Assembly: GCA_947174185.1 (NCBI GenBank) | Contig: CAMWHY010000007.1 | Location: 1 to 41,522 of the forward strand | DNA length: 41,522 nt | From: an uncultured Lachnospiraceae bacterium | GTDB taxonomy: Bacteria; Bacillota; Clostridia; Lachnospirales; Lachnospiraceae | Direction: 5' to 3' | Shown: positions 8,505-17,411 of the stretch, in pieces | How the letters are laid out: every line of letters starts with the position of its first letter | How positions within the stretch are numbered: position 1 is the stretch's first letter | Notes under the pieces: model-generated | Seen by the model: only the letters and a program-made list of their open reading frames with translations | What the model was told of the DNA's origin: nothing | Databases searched by the model: none | Made by a program: the position numbers and the translations under genes

Positions 8505-9992
8505 ATGGGAGAAAAGAGGATCTTAGAACAGTCGGACAGAAGAGAACGGATGCTGATGGGGCTTTATCTTTTTATTTTTCTGATTGTGGCATCTTCTATC
8601 GCACTGGCACAGCCTCTTAATGACACGCCGCCCGTCTATGCCAATGCGCCGGATGAACATGCAAGGTATCTGGCCCCGAAGTACATCTGTGAACATGGTA
8701 AACTCCCCACCGCTTATGATGAGGAAGTGCGTATTCCGGGATATGGTTCCTCCTATGCGCTTTATAATGTGCTGCCGTATATTTTCATGGGATGGGTAAT
8801 GCGTTTTGTGGATCTGTTTACAGACAGTGAATTATACTTATTATATAGTGCGCGTTTTGTCAATGTCCTGTTTGGTGCAGCTATGGCTTTTGTGGTCAGA
8901 AAACTGGCGGTCAGGATCTTCGATGAGGAAGCGAAAAAGATTTATCTGGACTGGCTGTTCTGTTTTTTGGTAATGTTCATGCCACAGAGCCTGTTCCTTC
9001 ATACTTATGTGAATACGGATTCTCTGGCAATGCTTTCAACTGCGCTGATCTTATATGCGCTGGTCAGCATCTATCAGGAGGGATTTCGCATTTTCAATAG
9101 CGGCGTTTTATGTATTGGCGTGATATCATGTACACTTTCTTACTATAATGCGTACAGTTATATTGTCAGCGCAGTGCTGCTTTGCCTTGCTTATTTTGCT
9201 AAAACGGTTTCTGGAAAGCAGCAAAAGACCGGACAGAAAAGCCTAAGGATTTCTTATGATTGGAAAAACATGTTCCGCCATGCGCTGCCTATTACGGCAG
9301 TTATCTTATTGGGTACGGTGTGGTGGTTTATACGCAGCTATATCTTGTATGACGGTGACATTCTTGGATTTCGCACGGCGGACAAAATGATGGAATTGTA
9401 TGCGGTGGATAAGGTCAATCCATTGACGTCCCAGACGTATCAGCAGATGGGTTATACAATCTGGCAGATGATACGGGAAACAGACTATCTTACGATTGCA
9501 TATGCTTCTTTTGTTGGTGCCTATGGCTCCTTGTCTATTTTTGCAGATATCTGGATCTATCGATTTTATAAGCTGTTCTTTTATGGAGGATTGTTGGGAT
9601 ATATTGTTACGATTCCTGTCTATAGAAAGCAGCATGAGGGGAAACGGCTGTTTTTTCATGCCAATCTGATCTTCTGCATTCTTATGCCGGTATTTCTGAT
9701 GGTTTATTATGCATATACATCAGATTTTCAGGCACAGGGGAGATATATGATGCCGATGCTCCTGCCGCTTATGATATATGTTGTGAAGGGACTGGAACGG
9801 CTGGCTGCGCTTGTGCGGAGAGGGGTGGTTGGAAGCGTAGGGCAACCCGGCAGGGAGAGCCGGCCGGTGATTTGGGAAGCTGTTATGAGGATTTCTGTGA
9901 TCCTTGCAATGGCAGGCACTATCCTGATGCTGCTCTGGATGGTTTATGGGACAGCCATGCCGATTTACTGCCAATTCTTGACAGTTAACTGA
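8505..9992 (+). CDS. Polytopic GT-C/DUF2142-like membrane protein
   Basis: This 495-residue protein has roughly ten hydrophobic segments after a short charged N-terminus. The first extracytoplasmic loop contains NAPDEHARYLAPKYICEHGKLP, the acidic PDEH type of motif seen in GT-C fold glycosyltransferases and DUF2142 membrane proteins that use lipid-phosphate sugar donors. A second loop contains YVNTDSLAM. This suggests transfer of sugars on the outer face of the membrane, but donor and acceptor cannot be read. AAGGAAGGAGAT gives a strong ribosome site. It lies between a secreted glycosidase-like protein and a c-di-GMP phosphodiesterase, consistent with a surface-polysaccharide function. The C-terminal codons overlap the promoter of the next gene. 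Confidence 0.65.
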   Translation: MGEKRILEQSDRRERMLMGLYLFIFLIVASSIALAQPLNDTPPVYANAPDEHARYLAPKYICEHGKLPTAYDEEVRIPGYGSSYALYNVLPYIFMGWVMRFVDLFTDSELYLLYSARFVNVLFGAAMAFVVRKLAVRIFDEEAKKIYLDWLFCFLVMFMPQSLFLHTYVNTDSLAMLSTALILYALVSIYQEGFRIFNSGVLCIGVISCTLSYYNAYSYIVSAVLLCLAYFAKTVSGKQQKTGQKSLRISYDWKNMFRHALPITAVILLGTVWWFIRSYILYDGDILGFRTADKMMELYAVDKVNPLTSQTYQQMGYTIWQMIRETDYLTIAYASFVGAYGSLSIFADIWIYRFYKLFFYGGLLGYIVTIPVYRKQHEGKRLFFHANLIFCILMPVFLMVYYAYTSDFQAQGRYMMPMLLPLMIYVVKGLERLAALVRRGVVGSVGQPGRESRPVIWEAVMRISVILAMAGTILMLLWMVYGTAMPIYCQFLTVN

Positions 9993-10006
9993 TAAATCGG
10001 TATAAT
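9978..10006 (+). promoter_or_regulatory. Perfect consensus sigma-A promoter
   Basis: TTGACA at 9978-9983, a 17-nt spacer and TATAAT at 10001-10006 match the consensus at every position. The -35 lies inside the last codons of the upstream membrane-protein gene. It would drive the EAL-protein gene with a leader of about 77 nt. Confidence 0.85.
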
Positions 10007-10089
10007 TTTCTATATGTGAAATTGTGTGATTGCCTGCTTGTGATGGATTACGTAGGAGAGTTACAAGACAGGAAAAGGCGGGAACGGAT

Positions 10090-12393
10090 ATGATCCAAGG
10101 ATTCTGTATTACTGGAATGATATTAGTGGTTTTTATGGCTGTCTGTATCGTTATGATGGGGCGCATCAAGAAAGAGATCGTCAACACGATGCGTTTTTTG
10201 TTTGCTGTCGCGATCATGACCGTTCTTTGCAATATAGCGGCGGTACTTGCGGTTGAGGAAGCAGAGTATTTGGCGATGCTGATGCATGGTCTTTATTTTG
10301 CTCTTACCGATTGGTTGGTTGTGGCTTTGTTCTACTTCGCGAAAAACTACACCGGTTATTTTGAGAAGAATAAGACTGTGGTCAGGCTTTTTTCGTTCCT
10401 TTCCATTGTGGATACCGTATCTTTGCTGGCAAATCTTTATTTTAAACATATTTTTTACTGTGAATGGACAGATATACAACAAGGAGCTTTCGAGTATTCC
10501 TGTTATGCCGTACATACTAGGATGCCAGGATATCTTTCACATATTCTGATTGTATATTCCATGGCGATATTTGTTATGGTTGTATTTTTTGTAAAAGCGA
10601 GGAATACAATAAAGCTGTACCGCAGAAAATATGATGTGATCCTGTATTCTTTTGTGATTATTCTGGGAGTCAACATCATATATCGTTTTGTCAATATTGC
10701 AATTGATATTTCCGTTATTTTTTACGTTCTTCTGGCGATAGCAATTGGATATTTTGGTCTTCTTTATATTCCCAAAGGGTTGACGGCGAGACTGTTATCA
10801 TTTTCCGTTAAGGATATGAGCATGGGCATTCTCTGTTTTGATCTGGTGGGAAACTGCATCTATGTCAATGATATGGCAAAGCGTTTGTTTGGGCAGGATC
10901 AATGTAAAGATTATGAGTTTTTTGAAAAATATTATGCGGATTGGCTGGAGGAGCAGGGCGCTGAAGAACTGGTGGATACGACATGGCGTGAGCAGCAGAT
11001 TGAAGGGGATAAAATAAGCTATTATGAAACAAAGTTTAAACGGCTGCTGGACGATGATGGGAATTTTGTCGGCGCATATTTCAGTATTGTGGATATGACG
11101 GAGGAAATTACAAAATATGAGAGGGAGCGTTACCGTGCGACACATGACGAATTGACCGGAATATTCAACAGAGTTGGATTTATGGAACAGGCGCATATGG
11201 TATTGGAAAACGATCCTGATACGAAGCGCTGTATTATGTACGTGGATGTGAAAGACTTTAAATTGTATAACGACATGTTTGGTGTGGAAGCCGGAGATAA
11301 ACTTTTGATTAAGATTGCCGGAATAATGCGGCAGGAATATTCAGAAAATATTGTATATGGACGTTTGTCCGGCGACAGGTTTGCCGTATGTATGCCGGTG
11401 GAACGTTTTGATGAACAGAGGATAACCAATTATATCAAGACAACTGCTGCAAAGGACGGGAATGACGTATATCATGTGCATATCCAGCTGGGCATTTATT
11501 TTATCACGGACCCCACTATGGATGTTTCGGTGATGTGTGATCGTGCCAGAATAGCGATTCAGTCTATCAAATCAGATTATCAGAAGTATGCGGCATATTA
11601 TGATGAGAAGCTGGGAGATCAACTCTACAAGGAGAAAAAGCTGATCAGTGGTTTTGAGGAAGCAATGGATAACGGACAGTTTCGGATGTATCTTCAGCCA
11701 CAGATTGCGGCGGATGGCGCTTTGTTAGGAGCGGAAGCATTGGTACGCTGGATGCATCCTGTTGACGGATTGATTCCGCCGATTGCGTTTATCCCATTGT
11801 TTGAGCAGACAGGATATATTCACAAACTGGATATGTGTGTGTGGGAGCTTGCCTGCAGGCAGCTGGCGCAATGGAAGAAGATGGGCAGGGAGGAGCTTCA
11901 CATTTCTGTCAACATATCTGCAAAGGATTTTTATTATATTGATCTTTATGAGACATTTACCGGATTGGTAAAGAAATATGAGATCGAGCCTAAGAATCTG
12001 AAACTGGAGATTACGGAAACGGCGGTTATGACAGAGATGAGTAAACAGTTAAAACTGTTAGACAGGCTGAGGGAATTTGGTTTTCATATAGAGATCGATG
12101 ATTTCGGAAGCGGTTATTCTTCTCTGAATACGTTAAAGGATATGAATGTTGACGTAGTCAAAATGGATATGGGATTTTTGAAAAAGACGGAGCATCAGGA
12201 ACGGAGCCGGATTATCATGGATTCGATGATTGCGATGTCAAAAAAGCTTGGCATTGCTGTCATTACAGAGGGTGTCGAGACGGAAGATCAGGTGGCGTTT
12301 TTAAGGACTGCCGGTTGTGATATGTTTCAGGGGTATTATTTTGATAAGCCGATGCCGGTGGAACAATTTGAAGAAAAATATAAAGTAAGTTAA
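10090..12393 (+). CDS. Membrane c-di-GMP phosphodiesterase (7TM-PAS-degenerate GGDEF-EAL)
   Basis: The 767-residue protein has about seven N-terminal membrane helices (residues 1-225), a PAS-like segment (about 237-340), a GGDEF domain (about 345-510) and an EAL domain (about 520-765). The signature GGDEF has become LSGDRF, so cyclase activity is unlikely, though a GTP-binding regulatory role is possible. The EAL domain keeps EALVRW, LEITET, DDFGSGYSSL, the KMD lysine and TEGVET, the residues for two-metal hydrolysis of c-di-GMP, so it should be an active phosphodiesterase. The start at 10090 follows AGGAAAAGGCGGG and begins right before the first helix; the track start is an upstream TTG. 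It has a perfect consensus promoter. The ligand of the 7TM region is unknown. Confidence 0.9.
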   Translation: MIQGFCITGMILVVFMAVCIVMMGRIKKEIVNTMRFLFAVAIMTVLCNIAAVLAVEEAEYLAMLMHGLYFALTDWLVVALFYFAKNYTGYFEKNKTVVRLFSFLSIVDTVSLLANLYFKHIFYCEWTDIQQGAFEYSCYAVHTRMPGYLSHILIVYSMAIFVMVVFFVKARNTIKLYRRKYDVILYSFVIILGVNIIYRFVNIAIDISVIFYVLLAIAIGYFGLLYIPKGLTARLLSFSVKDMSMGILCFDLVGNCIYVNDMAKRLFGQDQCKDYEFFEKYYADWLEEQGAEELVDTTWREQQIEGDKISYYETKFKRLLDDDGNFVGAYFSIVDMTEEITKYERERYRATHDELTGIFNRVGFMEQAHMVLENDPDTKRCIMYVDVKDFKLYNDMFGVEAGDKLLIKIAGIMRQEYSENIVYGRLSGDRFAVCMPVERFDEQRITNYIKTTAAKDGNDVYHVHIQLGIYFITDPTMDVSVMCDRARIAIQSIKSDYQKYAAYYDEKLGDQLYKEKKLISGFEEAMDNGQFRMYLQPQIAADGALLGAEALVRWMHPVDGLIPPIAFIPLFEQTGYIHKLDMCVWELACRQLAQWKKMGREELHISVNISAKDFYYIDLYETFTGLVKKYEIEPKNLKLEITETAVMTEMSKQLKLLDRLREFGFHIEIDDFGSGYSSLNTLKDMNVDVVKMDMGFLKKTEHQERSRIIMDSMIAMSKKLGIAVITEGVETEDQVAFLRTAGCDMFQGYYFDKPMPVEQFEEKYKVS

Positions 12394-12396
12394 AAT
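12368..12396 (+). promoter_or_regulatory. sigma-A promoter of gpmI
   Basis: TTGAAG, 17 nt, TAAAAT. The element overlaps the stop codon of the EAL-protein gene, so gpmI may be transcribed independently although only 27 nt separate the two genes. The leader would be only about 18 nt. Confidence 0.5.
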
Positions 12397-12420
12397 TATG
12401 AAGAAAGAAGGAGAATAAAG

Positions 12421-13968
12421 ATGGCTAAAAAAACAACGGTACTGATGATTCTGGACGGTTACGGTCTGAACGACAAGGCGGAAGGAAATGCGGTAAAGCA
12501 GGCAAAGACGCCTGTGATGGATAAGCTGATGGCGGAGTATCCTTTTGTGAAAGGGAATGCAAGCGGTATGGCAGTCGGACTTCCTGATGGTCAGATGGGC
12601 AATTCGGAAGTTGGTCATTTGAATATGGGCGCAGGACGTATCGTATATCAGGAGCTGACCAGAATCACAAAGGAGATTCAGGACGGCACATTTTTTGAGA
12701 ATCCCGCGCTGATGAATGCAGTAGAGAATTGTAAAAAGAATGATTCCGCGCTTCATATGTTCGGATTGTTGTCCGATGGCGGTGTACACAGCCACAATAC
12801 ACATTTATACGGATTGTTGGAGCTGGCAAAGAGGAATAACCTTTCCAAGGTTTATGTGCATGCGTTTCTGGACGGACGGGACACGCCTCCTGCAAGTGGT
12901 AAGGATTTTGTGATTGCGCTGGAAGATGAGATGAAGAAGATCGGTGTCGGAAAAGTAGCAACCGTAACCGGCCGTTACTATGCAATGGATCGTGATAATA
13001 ACTATGATCGTGTAGAAAAGGCATATCTTGCACTGACCAAGGGTGAGGGATTGACGGCGGACAGCGCGGCAGACGGTATTCAGGCGTCTTATGACAGGGA
13101 TGAGACAGATGAATTTGTAAAGCCGACGGTTGTACTGGAAGGCGGTAAGCCGGTGGCTGTGATCGGAGACGGAGATTCCGTGATCTTCTTTAACTTCAGA
13201 CCCGACCGTGCAAGGGAGATCACAAGGGCGTTCTGCGATGATGATTTCAAAGGATTTGCAAGGGAGAAAAAATTGGACATCAAGTATGTGTGCTTTTCAG
13301 AGTATGATCCGACGATTCCGAATAAGGAGATTGCATTCCATAAGATTGCGGTGACCAATACTTTTGGCGAGTGGCTTGCGGCTAATCATATGACCCAGGC
13401 ACGTATTGCTGAGACGGAAAAATATGCCCATGTTACCTTTTTCTTTAATGGCGGTGTAGAGGAACCTAATCCTGGCGAAGACAGGGTGCTTGTCCCTTCT
13501 CCGAAGGAAGTGGCAACCTATGATCAGAAACCGGAAATGAGCGCTTACGGTGTCTGCGATAAACTGGTGGAAGCCATTGACAGCGGTAACTATGATGTTA
13601 TCATTATTAACTTTGCAAATCCGGACATGGTAGGACATACCGGCGTGGAAGCTGCGGCGGTTAAAGCTGTTGAAGCGGTTGATGAATGTGTAGGCCGTGC
13701 AGTGGAAGCGATCAAGAGAAACGGCGGCGCAATGTTTATCTGTGCTGATCACGGCAATGCGGAGCAGTTGGTTGATTATGATACAAAAGCGCCGTTTACA
13801 GCGCATACCACCAATCCGGTGCCGTTTATCCTTGTGAATTATGATCCCGCTTATACGCTTCGCGAAGGCGGATGTCTGGCGGATATCATTCCGACGCTGA
13901 TCCAGATTATGGGTAAGGAACAGCCGGCGGAGATGACCGGAAAGTCGCTGCTTGTAAAGAAAGCATAA
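12421..13968 (+). CDS. gpmI: 2,3-bisphosphoglycerate-independent phosphoglycerate mutase
   Basis: The 515-residue di-manganese enzyme of the alkaline phosphatase superfamily converts 3- to 2-phosphoglycerate. LMILDGYG near residue 10 gives the first metal ligands, the phosphorylated serine lies in MGNSEVGHLNMGAGR (about residue 62), and HAFLDGRDTPP, FFNFRPDRAREI, NFANPDMVGHTG and CADHGNAE carry the remaining ligands and substrate contacts. Length is typical. AGAAGGAG precedes the ATG. The usual clostridial neighbours gap-pgk-tpiA are 7.5 kb upstream, while eno follows 72 nt downstream across a terminator-like hairpin. Confidence 0.97.
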   Translation: MAKKTTVLMILDGYGLNDKAEGNAVKQAKTPVMDKLMAEYPFVKGNASGMAVGLPDGQMGNSEVGHLNMGAGRIVYQELTRITKEIQDGTFFENPALMNAVENCKKNDSALHMFGLLSDGGVHSHNTHLYGLLELAKRNNLSKVYVHAFLDGRDTPPASGKDFVIALEDEMKKIGVGKVATVTGRYYAMDRDNNYDRVEKAYLALTKGEGLTADSAADGIQASYDRDETDEFVKPTVVLEGGKPVAVIGDGDSVIFFNFRPDRAREITRAFCDDDFKGFAREKKLDIKYVCFSEYDPTIPNKEIAFHKIAVTNTFGEWLAANHMTQARIAETEKYAHVTFFFNGGVEEPNPGEDRVLVPSPKEVATYDQKPEMSAYGVCDKLVEAIDSGNYDVIIINFANPDMVGHTGVEAAAVKAVEAVDECVGRAVEAIKRNGGAMFICADHGNAEQLVDYDTKAPFTAHTTNPVPFILVNYDPAYTLREGGCLADIIPTLIQIMGKEQPAEMTGKSLLVKKA

Positions 13969-13988
13969 GATTTAAAATAAGTGTATAT

Positions 13989-14040
13989 AACCCTCCAAAT
14001 CGTAAACAATAATTAAAAACGATTCGGAGGGTTTTATTTT
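13989..14040 (+). terminator. Terminator-like hairpin that contains the eno ribosome binding site
   Basis: AACCCTCC-A-AATCGT pairs with ACGATT-C-GGAGGGTT (8 + 6 bp with one mismatch, 15-nt loop), followed by TTATTTT, an intrinsic terminator for gpmI. The ATG of eno begins directly after the U-tract, and the only Shine-Dalgarno (GGAGG at 14026-14030, 10 nt from the ATG) is part of the 3' arm, so the folded hairpin would both stop transcription and hide the ribosome site. Confidence 0.8.
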
Positions 14041-15462
14041 ATGCATGAATTGGAAATTACGGATGTGCATGCCAGAGAAGTTCTGGATTCCAGAGGCAAT
14101 CCCACGGTAGAAGCTGCAGTGACGGTATGCAACCGTTATACGGGCTCGGCAATTGTGCCGTCCGGCGCATCAACGGGTAAGTTTGAAGCGGTGGAACTTA
14201 GGGATTCCATGCTGGAACAGGAGGATTCAGTCACTGGAGATACCAGAGTGGCTTGGGGAAAACGCTATGGCGGTAAAGGCGTCCTCCATGCAGTTAAGAA
14301 TGTAAATACGGAGATCAGGGAATGTCTGATCGGGAAAAACGGATTGAACCAGCCGTTGATCGATGAGATGATGATCAAGCTGGATGGAACGGAAAATAAG
14401 AAAAGACTGGGCGCTAATGCAATTCTGGCGGTATCTATGGCAAATGCCAAAGCATGTGCTAAGGCGCTGGGTCTTCCTTTATACAGATATCTTGGTGGAA
14501 CCAATGCAAAAATTTTGCCGACGCCAATGATGAATATCTTAAATGGCGGCGTCCATGCGAAGAATACCATTGATTTTCAGGAGTTTATGATCATGCCGGT
14601 AGGGGCTGATTCTTTTTCTGATGCGCTTCGTATGGGTACGGAGATCTATCATAGTTTAAAGAAGATACTGGCCAAGGACGGAAAAGCGACAGCTGTTGGT
14701 GATGAGGGCGGTTTTGCTCCAGATCTTAGGGATGCCTTTGAGGTATTTGATTATCTGACGCGCGCTGTAACGGATGCAGGTTATGCCTGCGGCAGTGACG
14801 TGGTATTTGCCATGGATGCTGCGGCATCAGAACTTCATGAGGAGAATTCCGGCATGTATTATTTCCCCGGGGAATCCGAAGTTCTGAAAAAAGAACGCGG
14901 TATCGATCCGGCCAATGAAAAGGAGGGCGTTTACGCAGGCGTAGCGGATACCAAAGAAACCGGTGTGATACGTACGACGGAGGAAATGATCGACATGTAT
15001 GTGAGGCTTTGCGATCAATATCCGATCCGCTCCATTGAAGACGGTCTGGATGAAGAAGACTGGAATGGCTGGGTGGAGCTGACAAAACGGCTGGGAGACA
15101 GGGTGCAGCTTGTTGGAGATGATCTGTTTGTTACCAATGAAAAAAGGTTAAAGCAGGGGATTGAACTTTCCGCTGCTAATGCGATCTTAGTAAAGGTCAA
15201 TCAGATTGGTACGATGACGGAGGCGTTTAATGCTGTGGAATGTGCTCACCGTGCGGGATATCGGGCAGTGATTTCCCACCGCTCCGGTGAATCCGAAGAT
15301 GCGACGATTGCAGATATTGCGGTAGCGTTAAATGCCGGACAGATCAAGACCGGAGCGCCCTGCAGAAGCGACCGTGTGGTAAAATACAACAAGCTTCTTC
15401 GGATTGAAGAAGACCTTGCGGGGATGGCGTTTTACCGGTCGCCCTTTCTGGGATTACGATAA
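14041..15462 (+). CDS. eno: Enolase with insertions
   Basis: Enolase dehydrates 2-phosphoglycerate to phosphoenolpyruvate. Core motifs are intact: DSRGNPTVE and the SGASTG substrate loop near the N-terminus, the DEGGFAP acidic motif, the metal ligands in [19 protein letters not shown] and [10 protein letters not shown], the catalytic lysine in [23 protein letters not shown] and [12 protein letters not shown]. At 473 residues it is about 40 longer than usual, because of inserts after ELRDS ([17 protein letters not shown]) and after the AASE strand (an about 25-residue stretch around [18 protein letters not shown]). It may be the main enolase or a paralogue. It starts inside a hairpin-controlled ribosome site; no clear promoter of its own is seen (TTGTAA-15-TAAAAT at 13952 is poor). 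Confidence 0.92.
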   Translation: MHELEITDVHAREVLDSRGNPTVEAAVTVCNRYTGSAIVPSGASTGKFEAVELRDSMLEQEDSVTGDTRVAWGKRYGGKGVLHAVKNVNTEIRECLIGKNGLNQPLIDEMMIKLDGTENKKRLGANAILAVSMANAKACAKALGLPLYRYLGGTNAKILPTPMMNILNGGVHAKNTIDFQEFMIMPVGADSFSDALRMGTEIYHSLKKILAKDGKATAVGDEGGFAPDLRDAFEVFDYLTRAVTDAGYACGSDVVFAMDAAASELHEENSGMYYFPGESEVLKKERGIDPANEKEGVYAGVADTKETGVIRTTEEMIDMYVRLCDQYPIRSIEDGLDEEDWNGWVELTKRLGDRVQLVGDDLFVTNEKRLKQGIELSAANAILVKVNQIGTMTEAFNAVECAHRAGYRAVISHRSGESEDATIADIAVALNAGQIKTGAPCRSDRVVKYNKLLRIEEDLAGMAFYRSPFLGLR

Positions 15463-15500
15463 TTTTGACGCAAAAAGCTGTAATAAAATGGAAAAAGTGC

Positions 15501-15529
15501 TTGCAATTAGCATAGTTTAGTGATATGCT
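15501..15529 (+). promoter_or_regulatory. Extended -10 promoter of the rimP-nusA-infB operon
   Basis: TTGCAA at 15501, a 17-nt spacer and TATGCT at 15524, preceded by TGA (extended -10). It is the only good promoter between eno and rimP and gives a leader of about 75 nt. Confidence 0.65.
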
Positions 15530-15555
15530 TAAAAAAGTAATTGCAGGTGGTTGAC

Positions 15556-15579
15556 AAGAGTAGGCGAAAGCCTACTCTT
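15556..15579 (+). promoter_or_regulatory. GNRA-capped hairpin in the rimP leader
   Basis: AAGAGTAGGC and GCCTACTCTT form a perfect 10-bp stem closed by a GAAA tetraloop, followed by ATTTATGG. The U content is too weak for a confident terminator; it may be an attenuator or an mRNA-stabilising 5' structure. Confidence 0.55.
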
Positions 15580-15609
15580 ATTTATGGCAGAGAATAGGAA
15601 ATTATTGGC

Positions 15610-16077
15610 ATGGCAGGAAAACGGGAATACGAGGCAAGGACAGAGGCTCTTTTAGAGCCGATCGCTGCCGGGTATCAGGTAGAGATCTATGATGTGGAAT
15701 ACGTCAAAGAAGGCAGAGAATGGTATCTCAGGGCTTATATTGACAAGACGGGTGGCGTTACGATCGAAGATTGTGAAAAGGTTAGCCGGGCCTTGTCAGA
15801 TGCCCTTGATCTGGAAGATTTTATTCCGGATGCCTATATCCTTGAGGTGAGCAGTCCTGGTCTGGGAAGGCAGCTGAAGAAAGACAGACATTTTGACAAA
15901 AGCCTCCATGAAAAGGTGGAGGTGAAGATGTTTGAAGCTGTGGAGGGCGTTAAGGAACTGGAAGGCATATTGCAGGCCTATGATCAACGAAAGATTGTGA
16001 TTATGTTGGAAAATGAACGTGAGATTGAACTGGAACGGAACAAGATTGCACAGGTGCGGTTAAAGATAGACTTTTAA
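15610..16077 (+). CDS. rimP: Ribosome maturation factor RimP
   Basis: This 155-residue protein helps assemble the 30S subunit. The N-terminal alpha/beta domain carries GYQVEIYDVEYVKEG and LRAYIDKTGGVTIEDCEKVSRALSD; the family motif YILEVSSPGLGRQL follows at about residues 77-90, and the C-terminal SH3-like beta-barrel (about 95-155) contains the LEGILQAYD and KIAQVRL strands. Length is standard. It opens the operon that continues with nusA 16 nt downstream, as in most Firmicutes. The ATG at 15610 starts the recognised domain; the ribosome site in front is weak (GAATAGGAAA). Confidence 0.95.
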   Translation: MAGKREYEARTEALLEPIAAGYQVEIYDVEYVKEGREWYLRAYIDKTGGVTIEDCEKVSRALSDALDLEDFIPDAYILEVSSPGLGRQLKKDRHFDKSLHEKVEVKMFEAVEGVKELEGILQAYDQRKIVIMLENEREIELERNKIAQVRLKIDF

Positions 16078-16093
16078 TCAGGAGGAAAGAAAA

Positions 16094-17362
16094 ATGGCAA
16101 GAGAGCAGAAAGCAGCAGTGGAAGCACAGGAGCGGGAGAAAGCGACAAAAGAACTGAAAGAGGCATTGGAAATTCTGGAGCGTGAAAAGGAGATCAGTAA
16201 GGAAGCTTTATTTGAGGCGATCAGCAACTCTTTAGTTACTGCTTGCAGGAATCATTTTAAAAGCGCTGACAATATCCGTGTCGATATTGATTATGATACC
16301 TGTGATTATCATGTGATTGCGACCAAGGAAGTCATCGAGCTGGAAGAGGACGTTATGGATCCGGCGATAGAGATATCTCTGGAGGATGCGAAGAAGATTG
16401 ATCCGGACGCCAAGGTAGGCGATATGGTGGATGTTGAAATCAATTCCAAGGAGTTTGGGCGTATTGCAACGCAGAATGCCAAGAATGTGATCACACAGAA
16501 GATCAGGGAAGAAGAAAGAAATGTTATCTACAACCAGTTCCATGCAAAAGAAAAAGAGATTATGACAGGTGTAGTACAACGTCGTATCGGCAGAAACTGG
16601 AGTATTAATCTTGGCAAGGCGGATGCTCTTTTGATGGAGTCTGAGATGGTTCCTGGAGAAATCCTAAGACCAAATGACAGGATCAAGGTTTTTGTACTGG
16701 AAGTACGCAATGTGTCCAAAGGCTCTAAAATTACGGTAAGCCGTACGCATCCGGATCTGGTAAAGAGACTGTTTGAGGCAGAGGTTACGGAGATCCAGGA
16801 CGGTACGGTAGAGATTATGAGCATTGCCAGAGAACCGGGAAGCCGTACCAAGATGGCTGTATATTCCAAAGACCCGAATGTCGATCCGGTAGGCGCATGC
16901 GTTGGCGTCAAAGGAGATCGTGCCAAAGCGATCGTTAGTGAGTTAAATGGAGAAAAGATCGATATCATCAGCTGGGATGAGAATCCGGGTAATCTGATCC
17001 GCAATGCACTTTCACCGGCGGAGATTGTCAATGTTTTTGCTGACCCGGAGGAGAGAACAGCCAATGTCGTAGTGCCGGATGCACAGCTCTCTTTAGCAAT
17101 CGGCAAGGCCGGACAGAATGCAAGACTTGCTGCTAAGCTGACCAATTATAAGATCGATATCAAGTCAGAAACGCAGGCAAAGGATGCTTACGGATTCCGT
17201 ATCGAGGATTATATGGGGGATGATATGGAAGAGTATGATGAGGAATATGACTCCTATGAAGAAGAGGGAGAATATGATGATTCCTATATGGATGCGGAAA
17301 GCGAAGAATATGCCGAATATATGGACTCTGAAGGAGATGAAAATCTGGCAGAAGAGGATTAA
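16094..17362 (+). CDS. nusA: Transcription termination/antitermination factor NusA
   Basis: NusA binds RNA polymerase and nascent RNA to control pausing and termination. The 422-residue chain has the N-terminal polymerase-binding domain (about 25-150), an S1 domain (about 155-225, GVVQRRIGRNWSINLGKADALL) and two KH domains (about 230-370), with CVGVKGDRAKAIVSELNGEKIDI and AIGKAGQNARLAAKLTNYKIDI. The last 50 residues are almost entirely Asp, Glu and Tyr, a strongly acidic tail absent from the short Bacillus NusA; it could act as an autoinhibitory or RNA-mimic segment. AGGAGGAAAGAAAA precedes the ATG. It lies between rimP and rnpM. Confidence 0.96.
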   Translation: MAREQKAAVEAQEREKATKELKEALEILEREKEISKEALFEAISNSLVTACRNHFKSADNIRVDIDYDTCDYHVIATKEVIELEEDVMDPAIEISLEDAKKIDPDAKVGDMVDVEINSKEFGRIATQNAKNVITQKIREEERNVIYNQFHAKEKEIMTGVVQRRIGRNWSINLGKADALLMESEMVPGEILRPNDRIKVFVLEVRNVSKGSKITVSRTHPDLVKRLFEAEVTEIQDGTVEIMSIAREPGSRTKMAVYSKDPNVDPVGACVGVKGDRAKAIVSELNGEKIDIISWDENPGNLIRNALSPAEIVNVFADPEERTANVVVPDAQLSLAIGKAGQNARLAAKLTNYKIDIKSETQAKDAYGFRIEDYMGDDMEEYDEEYDSYEEEGEYDDSYMDAESEEYAEYMDSEGDENLAEED

Positions 17363-17411
17363 GTAAGGTTTGATAATATGATCAATACATCATAAAGGTA
17401 TGGTGATCAAA

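Noticed and set aside
16528-17145. 205-aa reverse ORF inside nusA
   Set aside because: It is a codon-bias shadow of nusA with no ribosome site; nusA motifs cover the same bases.
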